Shown: positions 43,314-52,843, numbered from the stretch's first letter. The stretch: 64,000 bases of DNA from Clostridium ljungdahlii (GCF_001636845.1 NZ_LITT01000046.1:186001-250000); one strand, 5' to 3'. Notes: generated by a model not told the origin, from the letters alone. Made by a program: numbers and translations.

Positions 43314-43835
43314 ATGAATGAAGAAATTTTATATAAACCAGAAGAGATTGCACAAAAACTTAAGTTAACAAAAGGTACTATATATGAGATGATTAAACGT
43401 GGAGAGCTTCAAGCTCACCATATAGGAAGATATATTCGTATATCTGACACTCAGTTTGAAGCCTACCTTCTAAAATCTAATGGCTATGAAAATATATATG
43501 AGGCAACCTTAAGCCATAAAAACGGTGAAACCTTTGCAAATATTGGATTCGTCAGCATCTGTGTTAACTCTAAACTTGAAGGAAATGTTAAAATTTCTAT
43601 CCGCCCGGAAAATATTATATTAGCTAAGGGGACATTTGAGAGCAGTGCAAGGAACCTCCTTAAAGGCAATGTAATTGACATTATCAATGATGACGACAGT
43701 GCAATGGTGGTTGTCAATATTGGTATCCCAATAAAAGCACTTATAACTACGAAATCTTTAATTGAAATGGGGATTGAAAAGGGAACTGAGCTATATGTAG
43801 TTTTCAAAACAATGTCTGTAACAGTTTATAAATAA
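43314..43835 (+). CDS. Excisionase-type HTH plus TOBE molybdate-binding regulator
   Basis: 173 aa. The N-terminal helix-turn-helix of excisionase type (YKPEEIAQKLKLTKGTIYEMIKRGEL) is followed by a single TOBE/Mop domain (about residues 105-172, ARNLLKGNVIDIINDD and the matching second half). Such fusions bind molybdate or tungstate and regulate uptake and cofactor genes. No molybdate transporter remains beside it. The decayed XdhC and TrmO fragments downstream on the other strand suggest a former molybdoenzyme cluster. Confidence 0.85.
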   Translation: MNEEILYKPEEIAQKLKLTKGTIYEMIKRGELQAHHIGRYIRISDTQFEAYLLKSNGYENIYEATLSHKNGETFANIGFVSICVNSKLEGNVKISIRPENIILAKGTFESSARNLLKGNVIDIINDDDSAMVVVNIGIPIKALITTKSLIEMGIEKGTELYVVFKTMSVTVYK

Positions 43836-43957
43836 ATTCTTTGATAAAAAACATCCTCTGATATAGGAACAGTTTCAATTTGCCAACCTGGGGGACATTT
43901 TTGAAACAGTATACTCAGAGCCTCCACCTTAGTCTTACTATTATTCAAATCTAACAT
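43826..43957 (-). CDS. Small 43-aa ORF after the TrmO remnant
   Basis: ATG 43957 follows AAGGTGA and reads MLDLNNSKTKVEAL ... CPPGWQIETVPISEDVFYQ, ending TAA at 43826. The start lies next to the TrmO stop, suggesting co-translation. I do not recognise the product; it may be the N-terminal piece of a longer lost protein. Its end overlaps the 3' end of the HTH-TOBE gene on the opposite strand. Confidence 0.5.
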   Translation of the reverse strand: MLDLNNSKTKVEALSILFQKCPPGWQIETVPISEDVFYQRIYL

Positions 43958-43958
43958 A

Positions 43959-44183
43959 TTATTCACCTTCACTTTCCTGTGACATTGTATTTTTACAATT
44001 TAAATCTGGCTCCCGATGAGATAATACTATATCATTCTTAAAGTAAGGCTTAATATCAAGAACAGGTGTCTCATTAATAACATCAAGACCAGTAACATAA
44101 AGAATGTTTCCTTCAACCCTTTCCAATTTAACCAAACTCAATGCGATTGGATTAGGTCTAGCGGGTTTACAGAAAGTGGACGA
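43959..44183 (-). pseudogene. TrmO/TsaA-like methyltransferase, 5'-truncated
   Basis: 74 codons read PARPNPIALSLVKLERVEG ... GLDVINETPVLDIKPYFK, the C-terminal half of the TsaA/TrmO family (methylation of t6A37 in tRNA). The usual N-terminal half is missing; the open frame begins directly after the TGA that ends the XdhC fragment. A translated remnant from the internal TTG or ATG is possible, but the SAM-binding part is incomplete. Confidence 0.75.
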
Positions 44184-44456
44184 TCAAACCATATGAATCG
44201 TAACTTTTCTTTCTGCATCATCGGATTTAGTCACTGGCTCACCGGTGAAATCCTTAATTTGTGAAGAATTATTAAATGCTGCATTAATTGCTGCCATTCC
44301 AAGTGATGCTTCAAGCAAACGCTGATATTTTGCAACTTGAATTTCAGCCATCACTGTCAGAGCAATCTCATCTGTTCTTTTTCCACCAAGATCAAGACCT
44401 ATAGGTGAATGAATCTTTTTTATAAGTTCGTCCGTAATATTAATCGTTTTACGGAT
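44184..44456 (-). pseudogene. XdhC/CoxI-family fragment (molybdoenzyme maturation)
   Basis: An open stretch of 90 codons begins after a TAA and has no start codon of its own at the 5' end. It reads KIHSPIGLDLGGKRTDEIAL and TVMAEIQVAKYQ, the C-terminal Rossmann end of XdhC proteins, which insert or protect molybdenum cofactor in xanthine dehydrogenase-like enzymes. The N-terminal two thirds are gone. It abuts the TrmO fragment, so a deletion has probably removed the intervening genes. Confidence 0.75.
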
Positions 44457-44483
44457 TTAATTTTATTGTCAGTTAAATTTAAT

Positions 44484-45206
44484 TTATACTCCATTTCTAT
44501 TATATACATAAGCAAAGACCAAGGATGAACCTACTATCCATGCAAAAATCACAAATATATTATAACCTGAACCTTCAAGTATATTTTTGCCATCAAAAAC
44601 TTTTTTAAGAATTATCATTGAATTGTAATTTGGCAGCAAAGTGGCAATTTTATAAAAAGTTTTATTTAATCCTGAAAGCAAAGGTATCATAAATAAAAAC
44701 ATGCATAGAGGGGTACCAATAGTCCCTGTTGCCATTTGATTTTTAGATATAATTCCAATTACAGCTCCAATTTCTACCATACTAATTAAAACTACAATCG
44801 TTATAATAAAATACATTAACAAATACTGCAGCTGAATTTCCAACATAAAAAATATAGCTATATTTACAATCATTGAAATGAAAATAGTTATAAGTGCCTT
44901 TCCAATTAAAAATTCTGCAGGAGAAAGCGAAGTTAACATAAGAGTCTTCAATGTATTTTTTTCCTTTTCCTCTGCTATTAACATGGCCATTATAAGTGTG
45001 GCCACCATAACCAAATTCATATTAAGTATCGTATTTAAAATATACATTTTACCTTGTTGTGAATTCATTATATTCCCAAATATCTTTAAATATATAACAC
45101 AAAATATTACTGGAAGTGCAGCCATAAAAAGTACATTTATATTTTTAGGCAGTTCCTTTAACTCCTTGTTAAATAATGCATTTACTCTTCTCATTGAAAA
45201 TTCCAT
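44484..45206 (-). CDS. ABC-2 type transporter permease
   Basis: 240 aa with about six membrane helices. It contains the segment LIAEEKEKNTLKTLMLTSLSPAEFLIGKAL, typical of ABC-2 export permeases. Its start overlaps the ATPase stop by one base. With the ATPase it forms an exporter, of drugs, peptides or Na+ as in NatAB and BcrAB types; the cargo is unknown. Confidence 0.87.
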   Translation of the reverse strand: MEFSMRRVNALFNKELKELPKNINVLFMAALPVIFCVIYLKIFGNIMNSQQGKMYILNTILNMNLVMVATLIMAMLIAEEKEKNTLKTLMLTSLSPAEFLIGKALITIFISMIVNIAIFFMLEIQLQYLLMYFIITIVVLISMVEIGAVIGIISKNQMATGTIGTPLCMFLFMIPLLSGLNKTFYKIATLLPNYNSMIILKKVFDGKNILEGSGYNIFVIFAWIVGSSLVFAYVYNRNGV

Positions 45207-46048
45207 TATAATTCCCTCCCTGTAATATCTAAAAATATTTCTTCAAGATTTGGCTCCATTGAATGAATGGATAAAATCTTTCCATCTTCCATCCAATTTT
45301 TAATTTTAATTGCTCCATCTCCATTATTCTTCACGGTTACTTCTTCGTTATTTCTTAAAACAACTTTGATATTGTCTTTTGCATATTTTAACTTTAATTT
45401 TTCAGGAACTCCTATATCAACTATCTCTCCTTCATTTAAGAAAGCTACTCTATGACACAGCTTGTCAGCTTCATACATATTATGAGTAGTTAAAAATATA
45501 GTTGTCCCTTCTCTATTAAGCTCAAGAAGTAATTTGTGAACTTCTAAAGCCGTGCCAGGATCTAAAGATGATGTAGGTTCATCAAGAAATAACAATTTAG
45601 GGTTGTGAATTACTGCCCTTGCTATCATAAGTCTTTGTTTCATTCCTTTAGATAGTTTCTTCACATCCCTTTTTCTATACTCTGTCATTTTCACTTTTTC
45701 AAGTATTTCATCTACATTTTTCTTTTTTACCCCATTTATCTTTGCAAATAGCATCAAATTATCATCAACTGTAAGTCTTTCGTATAACCCACTGTTATCT
45801 GAAAGCACTCCTATATTTTTAAAAATATCTTTTTTTTGTGAACGCAAACTTTTATCAAATATTTTCACATCGCCGCCTGTTGGCATTAATTGGCAGGTGA
45901 GTATCTTAATTGTAGTAGTTTTTCCAGCTCCACTTGGTCCTAAAAATCCAAATATTTCTCCTTCTTTAACATCCAGAGTTAAATCTTTAATTGCTGCATT
46001 TTCCCCAAAATCTTTTCTAAGATTTTTAATAGAAATAACATTTTCCAT
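45206..46048 (-). CDS. ABC transporter ATPase of an ABC-2 exporter
   Basis: 280 aa with Walker A GPSGAGKTT, signature LSKGMKQR and Walker B LLFLDEPTSSLD, then a C-terminal extension typical of drug or Na+ export ATPases. AAAGGAG lies upstream. The next upstream gene on the strand is the degenerate-ATPase/LytTR regulator, likely the local controller. Confidence 0.9.
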   Translation of the reverse strand: MENVISIKNLRKDFGENAAIKDLTLDVKEGEIFGFLGPSGAGKTTTIKILTCQLMPTGGDVKIFDKSLRSQKKDIFKNIGVLSDNSGLYERLTVDDNLMLFAKINGVKKKNVDEILEKVKMTEYRKRDVKKLSKGMKQRLMIARAVIHNPKLLFLDEPTSSLDPGTALEVHKLLLELNREGTTIFLTTHNMYEADKLCHRVAFLNEGEIVDIGVPEKLKLKYAKDNIKVVLRNNEEVTVKNNGDGAIKIKNWMEDGKILSIHSMEPNLEEIFLDITGREL

Positions 46049-46191
46049 ATTTAAAAACTCCTTTCAGTTTTACTATGGTTAATTATTATACAAATGCTGC
46101 TATTAAACCATAAAATCAACATGAAAAGAGTAATACAACTTATGAATGCTGCTTTTTTAAAACTGAATTTTCACATTTTGAGTTAAAAGTA

Positions 46192-47199
46192 TCATATATT
46201 TAGAATATCTTTTAACTCTTTCATTCTCCCTTTTGAAAGTGGAATAGAACTTTTACTTTTATCATCAAGACTTAAACTATAACTATTTCTTGTCCACATC
46301 ACAACTTCACGTACCCTTTGAAGATTTACCAAATAAGATCTATGACATCTAAAAAATCCGAAATGCTTTAGCCTTTTTTCCAGGTCTGTAAGTGGCATCA
46401 TGCATGGAAACTTTTCTCCTTTTATGTTTAAGTTACTTACACCCTGTTCACTTTCTACATAATCTATTTCCATAGGATCAAAGAGAATCATTCTTTCATC
46501 AATTTTAGCAGGAATCTTTTCAATTTTATATACTGACTCATCTCCACTATCTGATTCTTCCTGGCTGTTTTCCTCTCCCTGTATTTCTTTTAATCCATTT
46601 TCATCTACGCTATAGGATTTTCCACCAAGGAGTAGTATATCTTTAAAAGATACAGAAGTATTGACTACAATTGCACCACCTAAAATCAATTGATCCATAC
46701 TTTGTATTATAAGTTTTGCATCATATCTGTCCATATTAAGTATAGGTTCTTGAAATATTAGAAACTTAGGTTCTTTAAGCAATTCCCTTGCAAAGCTAAG
46801 TCTCCTTTTTTGAGAATAAGTAAGCTTGTTTATTTTAGTATTTTCAATATCTATAAGAGCAAGCTTTACCATTATTTCCTTATAATTAACTTTAGAATTG
46901 GCCATATTCTTATAAAATTTCATATAGGATTTTACAGTCATATTTTCATAAAAACCTTCTTTTCTAAATACAACGCCTATGTATTTCATATTTTTTCTTA
47001 TATAAGTTTTGTTATCTTCTCCATGAATATATATCTTCCCCTTAGTAGGCACCTCTTTGTCTAAAATAAGATCAATCAATAAATCACTTATTTGATCACT
47101 ACACTCTATATTTATCAAATTACCCTTCGTAACTTTAAATGTTATATTATTTATTACAATATCGCCTTTTACCTTATATAACTCACTTATTTCCAGCAA
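46192..47199 (-). CDS. Transcription regulator: degenerate ABC ATPase domain fused to LytTR DNA-binding domain
   Basis: 335 aa. Residues about 1-215 follow the ABC-ATPase fold, but the key sites are lost. The Walker A position reads IECSDQISDLL, the signature is LTYSQKRRLSF and the Walker B Asp is replaced in LIFQEPILNMD. Residues about 235-335 are a LytTR domain (IDYVESEQGVSNLNI, FFRCHRSYLVNLQRV, IPLSKGRMKELKDIL). Upstream of an ABC-2 exporter, it probably senses through the dead ATPase part and regulates the exporter. Confidence 0.87.
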   Translation of the reverse strand: MLEISELYKVKGDIVINNITFKVTKGNLINIECSDQISDLLIDLILDKEVPTKGKIYIHGEDNKTYIRKNMKYIGVVFRKEGFYENMTVKSYMKFYKNMANSKVNYKEIMVKLALIDIENTKINKLTYSQKRRLSFARELLKEPKFLIFQEPILNMDRYDAKLIIQSMDQLILGGAIVVNTSVSFKDILLLGGKSYSVDENGLKEIQGEENSQEESDSGDESVYKIEKIPAKIDERMILFDPMEIDYVESEQGVSNLNIKGEKFPCMMPLTDLEKRLKHFGFFRCHRSYLVNLQRVREVVMWTRNSYSLSLDDKSKSSIPLSKGRMKELKDILNI

Positions 47200-47405
47200 A
47201 ACTAACCATCCTTGTACGATATATTTAGATTAGTAAAGTCAACCTATAAAACTCTTTTAAAACATTTCCAAATATCACAGTACAATTATAAATTAAGCTT
47301 GATTTCAACTCAACATTTATTTGACCTATATCCAAAATTTTACCTTCACTTAATTTTAAAAAAATGTATAATATAATTATTGCTTAAAGAAAGGAATTGA
47401 CATAA

Positions 47406-48326
47406 TTGGACAACAAAAGTTTTTTTACAAATAAAAAAGTAGTAATACTACTTGCATCTTTTTGCTGCATACTATGGGGAAGTGCTTACCCTGGAGTTAA
47501 AAGTGGGTATGCCCTTTTTAAGATAGGCTCAAAAGATATATTTTCAGAATTGTCTTTTGCCGGCTACAGATTCATACTTGCAGGATTAATGGTTTTAATA
47601 GCAGCCCTATTTTCTTCTAAAAACATATTTTCAATAACTAAAAAAAATGTCAAACAGATTATCCTACTTGGTTTGACTCAAACTACTCTTGAATACATAT
47701 TTTTCTATATTGGACTTGCTAATACCACGGGATCAAAAGGCTCTATAATGAATTCTACTGGCACATTCTTCAGTGTAGTGCTGGCCCATTTTTTGTATAA
47801 AAATGATAGGATAAATACTAAAAAAGCCCTAGGCTGCATACTTGGTTTTATTGGTGTGCTAATTGTAAATTTCAGCAGTGAACTTTTGAGTTTTAGCTTT
47901 AAATTTACAGGTGAAGGTTTTATTATATTATCTGCTTTTGTATTTTCTGCATCTTCAATTTACGGAAAACAAATCTGCAAAAATATAGATTCAGTGCTTG
48001 TAACAGGGTACCAACTCCTTATAGGAGGTTTAGCTCTTTTAGCTCTTGGAATTTTCAATAAAGGCTACGTGACAAACTTTACAATTGGTTCTACTGCTAT
48101 TTTATTATATTTAGCAATACTGTCAGCTGCTGCCTTTTCAATTTGGACAGTGCTATTAAAATATAATAAGGTTGGCTTTATTTCCATGTTTAATTTTGTA
48201 ATTCCTGTAGCAGGTACCATTCTATCTTCTATATTTTTAGGCGAAAATATCTTTAATCTTGAAAACATTGCAGCTCTTGTGCTTGTATGTATAGGAATTT
48301 TTATAGTAAATAGGGATTCAAAATAA
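47406..48326 (+). CDS. EamA/DMT-family exporter
   Basis: 306 aa with ten membrane helices in two EamA repeats. The first has LWGSAYPGVKSGY near residue 22 and the second ends FLGENIFNLENIAALVLVCIGIFIVN. Family members export amino acids, nucleotide-sugar-like compounds or drugs. The start is TTG 47406 behind AAAGGAATTG. Its last codons, GAT TCA AAA TAA, lie in a palindrome shared with the convergent CDF gene. Confidence 0.87.
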   Translation: MDNKSFFTNKKVVILLASFCCILWGSAYPGVKSGYALFKIGSKDIFSELSFAGYRFILAGLMVLIAALFSSKNIFSITKKNVKQIILLGLTQTTLEYIFFYIGLANTTGSKGSIMNSTGTFFSVVLAHFLYKNDRINTKKALGCILGFIGVLIVNFSSELLSFSFKFTGEGFIILSAFVFSASSIYGKQICKNIDSVLVTGYQLLIGGLALLALGIFNKGYVTNFTIGSTAILLYLAILSAAAFSIWTVLLKYNKVGFISMFNFVIPVAGTILSSIFLGENIFNLENIAALVLVCIGIFIVNRDSK

Positions 48327-48344
48327 TAAAATTATTTTGAATCC
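48314..48344. terminator. Bidirectional hairpin across two convergent stop codons
   Basis: GGATTCAAAATAAT pairs exactly with ATTATTTTGAATCC around a 3-nt spacer. Each arm encodes the final Asp-Ser-Lys-stop of one of the two convergent genes. T-rich tails are weak, so it may stabilise 3' ends more than terminate. Confidence 0.7.
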
Positions 48345-49204
48345 GGTTCTACATGTATAATTGCATGTTTGATTTTAAATTCTCTATTTAACATTTCTTC
48401 TATTTCTTCTGTGATTTCATGACTTTTAACTACAGTAAGCTTAGAATTAACTCCTATTACAATATCAATCAAAATATTATTACCATGAACACGTGCTTTC
48501 GTCCCTTTAACGCAGCTCACACCATCAATTTCCTTTATCTTAGAAACTATACTATCTAACTGTTTGCTATCAAAGCCATCTGCTAAATTATGCGCTGCTT
48601 CCTTAAAGATTTCTCCACCTGTTTTACAAATTAAAATTCCTACTAGCACTGCTGCCAGTGGATCTATCCATGGAAATCCAAATTGAGAAGCTATAATTCC
48701 AGCAGCAGTACCCATGCCCACCCATGCATCTGAGAGGTTATCTTTTGCAGCAGCCATCAGTGCAGAGCTGTTGATTCTAAGTGCCACCCTTTTATTATAT
48801 ACATAAACTGCATATATAAGTATTGCACAAATAATAGCAACCACTGCTGAAATCATATCTGGTGCCTTGTTCTTTAAAAAAATAGTGGAGTACACTGCAT
48901 TGTAAATTACATCTAAACCTACGCCTATCATTATGATAGAAGCAACAAGTGAGGATATAGTCTGTGCTCTCAAGTGACCATAAGCATGATCGTCATCTGC
49001 AGGTTTTTTAGATATTTTGAGTCCTATAATAATAGCAAGTGATGCAATTATATCCGTGGAATTATTTATTCCATTAGCTATAAGTGCTTTAGAGTGATAA
49101 AAATAACCTAAAGTTAGTGTAATCATTGATAAAATTATATAAGCTATAATACTAATACGCGCTCCATTTTCTGCAATTTTAAGATTTTTATAATCTTCAT
49201 CCAT
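48332..49204 (-). CDS. Cation diffusion facilitator (Zn/Fe/Mn exporter)
   Basis: About 290 aa. Six membrane helices carry the metal site in NSTDIIASLA and in SDAWVGMGTAAG, and a cytoplasmic ferredoxin-like domain ends HAIIHVEPDSK. It exports divalent metals in exchange for protons. ATG 49204 follows AAGGAG; the frame runs further upstream to 49276, overlapping the pglX end, but has no site there. Metal specificity cannot be told from sequence. Confidence 0.9.
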   Translation of the reverse strand: MDEDYKNLKIAENGARISIIAYIILSMITLTLGYFYHSKALIANGINNSTDIIASLAIIIGLKISKKPADDDHAYGHLRAQTISSLVASIIMIGVGLDVIYNAVYSTIFLKNKAPDMISAVVAIICAILIYAVYVYNKRVALRINSSALMAAAKDNLSDAWVGMGTAAGIIASQFGFPWIDPLAAVLVGILICKTGGEIFKEAAHNLADGFDSKQLDSIVSKIKEIDGVSCVKGTKARVHGNNILIDIVIGVNSKLTVVKSHEITEEIEEMLNREFKIKHAIIHVEPDSK

Positions 49205-49226
49205 ACTTTTCTCCTTAAAATAGAAA

Positions 49227-52200
49227 TTATATTTTGCACAGTAGCTCTTTAAAGTTTTTATAGTTAGTTTTGACACCTTTATCTAAATTTATTTCTATTT
49301 TTGTAGAATCCATGTATTTCATCATTTCATCATACTTTTCCAGTTCATCTATTTTTTTAAGAAGTACTAAAAGCTCTTTTTTCATTTTCTTTTTTTTCGA
49401 ACATCCACAATCTTCTTCCATTACATTAAAGAACTCCTTCCTTTTTTTATACAATATACTTTTAAGCTTTCTTATATAAATTGTGCTTATTTTATATAAA
49501 GTATCTTTATCATATCTGTGCATATAAACCAGGCAATTAAATGTCTTTTCCTTGCCAGATGTAAACATCCAATATATAGGTCTCTTTTTATACATCTTTA
49601 CATGATCTTTAAAGAAATCACATGTAAAGTACCTCCTTATAGCGTCTTCATTTGTTTCATGCTTCTTTTTTCCAAGGGCTTTTACAATAAATTGAAGATT
49701 TTCTGATAGATTTTTTTCTCCAAAAGTAACGCTTACAAATTTTACAAATTTATCTACTATATCATCTTCAAAATAGTGTTCTGAAAGTACAGGAATTATA
49801 TTATCCTTATCGGGTGAAAAAGTAGAGTAACCCCACGTATCGCTTTTTTGATTTTTAACCTCCCATTTTCCATTTTCAAGTTTCCATTTATCATAAAAAT
49901 TTCCTCCAGCATATACAATTCCATCTACATCTAAAGAATATCTGCCAAACATACATCCCACAGCATAAGAAATAAAACCCCTTATATCTCTTGATAAATC
50001 TGCTTTTCTAATAGTTATTTCCTCATCTGGTACTTCTGGCGTCAATTCATTTTTAAGTCCATAAATTTCTATAAAAATGCTGTTTAATTCTTCTTCATTA
50101 AATCTTAATCTAGTAAACTGTTTATCAGTGAATATTTCCCAAGTATTAAATGCATCTGACAAATGAGTAGTATTTTTTTGATTTTCATTGCTTTCTACTG
50201 ATAACTGTTCACTATCAACTATCAATTTTCCACTCTCAACTGACAAAAGAGGATGCCTTGTAAAATTCCAGGAAATTTCAAAAAAGTCCCAATCCAATTT
50301 AGATATAACTATGCACTCCTTACAGAGTGAATCTATTTTTTTTCTGACAATTATTTTATTGTTCATATATATAGGAATTTGCTTAACAGTTCCTGCAGTT
50401 AAATTTAATGTTGGAGATATAAATTCAAAAATATTCCTCATTATTTTAGTATTAAAAAAAGCCAGTATATAATTGTAATCAAGCTTATTTTTTACAAATA
50501 TAGAGTCTGCAGATTGGTCAAAAATAAAGCCTTTGTTTAACACCCTTATAGTATTATTTCCTGAAGTTATCCTTTTCCAGCTTATACCTCTTTTAAAATA
50601 AAATCTCTCATTTCTTATAACGGCACCTTTTTCTTCTTTCAACTTTTCTCCATTGTGTTTCCAGTAAACTACTTCCGAAATATTTCCATACCATTTTCGG
50701 GCGTCTCCTCCCATTTGATAGGGTATCCAATATTTATTTTCATTATTTTTACCTGTGAAATTAATAGTTTCATATTCCACCTCAAACCACTGTCTTACAT
50801 ATTTATCATTATTTCCGGTCTGCATACCAGTACAGGGGAATGAAACATCAGCTATAACTTTTGCTTCATTTAATACTTGAATTTCACTATCTGTAAGCCA
50901 GTAACCAAATCTATTTTGTGGAATGTTATTCATTTTACCTTGCTTTACTTCATACCTGTAACCCACAGCTGGATTATTTATTGCCTCCTTAACCTTCTCT
51001 GGCTGGATGAAAACTCCCTTAAAGCGTGACAGTTTAATATAATTTTCTTTAATTTGTGCATTATAATTTCTTAAAGTGAACGTACAGATTGGAACTGTTG
51101 CTTCTTCAAATGCAGAATACTCCAGCTGTATTAAATTATTTATGTTTTTATCATCTACTATAATTTTCCTCAGCTTTTTATAAGACTGTATGAACATCCA
51201 CACAAAAGGTGTCATAAACCCCAATTGACCGCTCACCTTAACTTTTGAAAAACTATATACCATAAATGCAGAAAATATATCTGACTTTCCTTCTGGATAC
51301 TTCTCTCCAATATATTTAGCCAAAAGTGGATTTAAATATTTGTTTCCTATATAAGGTGGATTTGCTACCAAAATATCATAAGGTTTAAGCATTATTTCAC
51401 TCTGCTTTATAAGCTGCAGCATAAGTATTAAAACCTTTTTTCTCCTGCTTTCTTCAATCACATTATTAGAAATTCCGTCCCTTATATACTCTAGTCTATT
51501 CTTAAAAAATTGCATATTGAATTTATCTAATTGTAAAAGGGAACCATATATTTTTGCATTCTTAAAATTTTCTATGAAAGACTTTGTTCTGTTATAATTT
51601 TCTCCTGAATTTTCTCCAGCTATATAAGCTATGTCTTTATCGTCAAGGCTATTAGTCTCTTGTATAGATACTATGTTAAACCTTATAGACTTTTTATTTG
51701 TGTTATTAAGTAACTCTTTATCATACCTCATCCCCCTCATTATAATTGAAAAACGTGCAAGCTGACATGCCCTATCATCTATGTCCAGCCCATAAAGATT
51801 ATTTTCTATTATAAGAGTTGGTATATTTACCTTTTTATATCCACATTTTACATATATATCATATAACAGATCAAACATATATATAAGTATGTGCCCCGAA
51901 CCGCAAGCAGGATCAAAACATTTTATTTGTTCAACCTTCAATTTTTTATCTATATAAGGTTTCAGTTTATGACCTATATCCTCTTTTTTCTCTGAATTTT
52001 CTATATAAAATTCCCACTTTTCCTTTAAATCATTGTGCTCTGGATGTAACTCTATCCAGTATCGTCCCAGAGAATTTTGAACCATATATTTTACTATCCA
52101 ATCTGGTGTAAACAGCTGTGTTGCACAGGGAATTTCTTCTTTAGTATACTTCTTTTTTGACTTTATTATCCTATTTTTTTCTTCAATTTCATAGTATTCG

Positions 52201-52751
52201 TAAAGCCATCCTATAATTTCTATGTTCCTCCAATCGTTTTCAGATATAATATTCTTATCTAATAGATTTTTTATAAAAGAACCTTCTTTTATGAGTTTAT
52301 GTGGAAAGAGTAATTCTACATAGTTTTTATTCTTTTTAAACACAGAAGGCAGTATTTTATTTAAACTGTTCCATTCAGTTATTATTATATGCTTAAATAA
52401 TTCATCTACATTTTCATTTAATTTCATTTCATCAATTTTTTCACTATCCATATTAAATTTCAAATCATTTGCTTTTGCTAATATATTTATTTCAATGTCA
52501 GCTGGATTAAAACAAGATAATACTCCTATTTTTGTAGGAATATAATGATTCACTTCCATAAATCTGATTGAAATAAATCTATTAAACCAAATATATGCGG
52601 TTTCTTCAATGATTTTGTTATAAGCATTATTATCTTTTTCATTTAAGCTTTCAATTTTACCCTTTCCCATATCATATAATGATGCTTTAATTTTTACTTT
52701 AAGTTCTTTTCTACTTTGAATGGCAAAATTTTTTATTATACTTTTGTTCAC
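49227..52751 (-). CDS. pglX: Solitary PglX-type adenine-specific DNA methyltransferase
   Basis: 1174 aa. The SAM-binding motif CFDPACGSGH lies at residues 278-287 and the catalytic NPPY motif in DILVANPPYIG near 470. The long N-terminal helical region and large C-terminal target-recognition part fit PglX of BREX-type phage defence (or related type IIG enzymes). No BrxA, B, C, L or PglZ gene flanks it here. Start GTG 52751 follows AGGAAG. Two stretches of simple-repeat-derived residues (near 50190-50245 and 49846-49895) read KLIVDSEQLSVES and KLENGKWEVKNQ in frame. The short palindromic repeat lies 19 nt upstream. Confidence 0.85.
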   Translation of the reverse strand: MNKSIIKNFAIQSRKELKVKIKASLYDMGKGKIESLNEKDNNAYNKIIEETAYIWFNRFISIRFMEVNHYIPTKIGVLSCFNPADIEINILAKANDLKFNMDSEKIDEMKLNENVDELFKHIIITEWNSLNKILPSVFKKNKNYVELLFPHKLIKEGSFIKNLLDKNIISENDWRNIEIIGWLYEYYEIEEKNRIIKSKKKYTKEEIPCATQLFTPDWIVKYMVQNSLGRYWIELHPEHNDLKEKWEFYIENSEKKEDIGHKLKPYIDKKLKVEQIKCFDPACGSGHILIYMFDLLYDIYVKCGYKKVNIPTLIIENNLYGLDIDDRACQLARFSIIMRGMRYDKELLNNTNKKSIRFNIVSIQETNSLDDKDIAYIAGENSGENYNRTKSFIENFKNAKIYGSLLQLDKFNMQFFKNRLEYIRDGISNNVIEESRRKKVLILMLQLIKQSEIMLKPYDILVANPPYIGNKYLNPLLAKYIGEKYPEGKSDIFSAFMVYSFSKVKVSGQLGFMTPFVWMFIQSYKKLRKIIVDDKNINNLIQLEYSAFEEATVPICTFTLRNYNAQIKENYIKLSRFKGVFIQPEKVKEAINNPAVGYRYEVKQGKMNNIPQNRFGYWLTDSEIQVLNEAKVIADVSFPCTGMQTGNNDKYVRQWFEVEYETINFTGKNNENKYWIPYQMGGDARKWYGNISEVVYWKHNGEKLKEEKGAVIRNERFYFKRGISWKRITSGNNTIRVLNKGFIFDQSADSIFVKNKLDYNYILAFFNTKIMRNIFEFISPTLNLTAGTVKQIPIYMNNKIIVRKKIDSLCKECIVISKLDWDFFEISWNFTRHPLLSVESGKLIVDSEQLSVESNENQKNTTHLSDAFNTWEIFTDKQFTRLRFNEEELNSIFIEIYGLKNELTPEVPDEEITIRKADLSRDIRGFISYAVGCMFGRYSLDVDGIVYAGGNFYDKWKLENGKWEVKNQKSDTWGYSTFSPDKDNIIPVLSEHYFEDDIVDKFVKFVSVTFGEKNLSENLQFIVKALGKKKHETNEDAIRRYFTCDFFKDHVKMYKKRPIYWMFTSGKEKTFNCLVYMHRYDKDTLYKISTIYIRKLKSILYKKRKEFFNVMEEDCGCSKKKKMKKELLVLLKKIDELEKYDEMMKYMDSTKIEINLDKGVKTNYKNFKELLCKI

Positions 52752-52770
52752 TTTTGCACTTCCTAACTTA

Positions 52771-52826
52771 ATGCATTTTCAAAAAATAACTAGTGAGTAT
52801 GCTAATCTATTTTCTTTCAAACGCCT
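52771..52826. repeat. Palindromic repeat family, short copy upstream of pglX
   Basis: 56 nt: ATGCATTTTCAAAAAATAACTAG, a short centre with AGTATGCTA, and CTATTTTCTTTCAAACGCCT as the opposing arm. It ends 19 nt before the pglX start codon. Confidence 0.8.
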
Positions 52827-52843
52827 AAATAAAATTTCTATAA

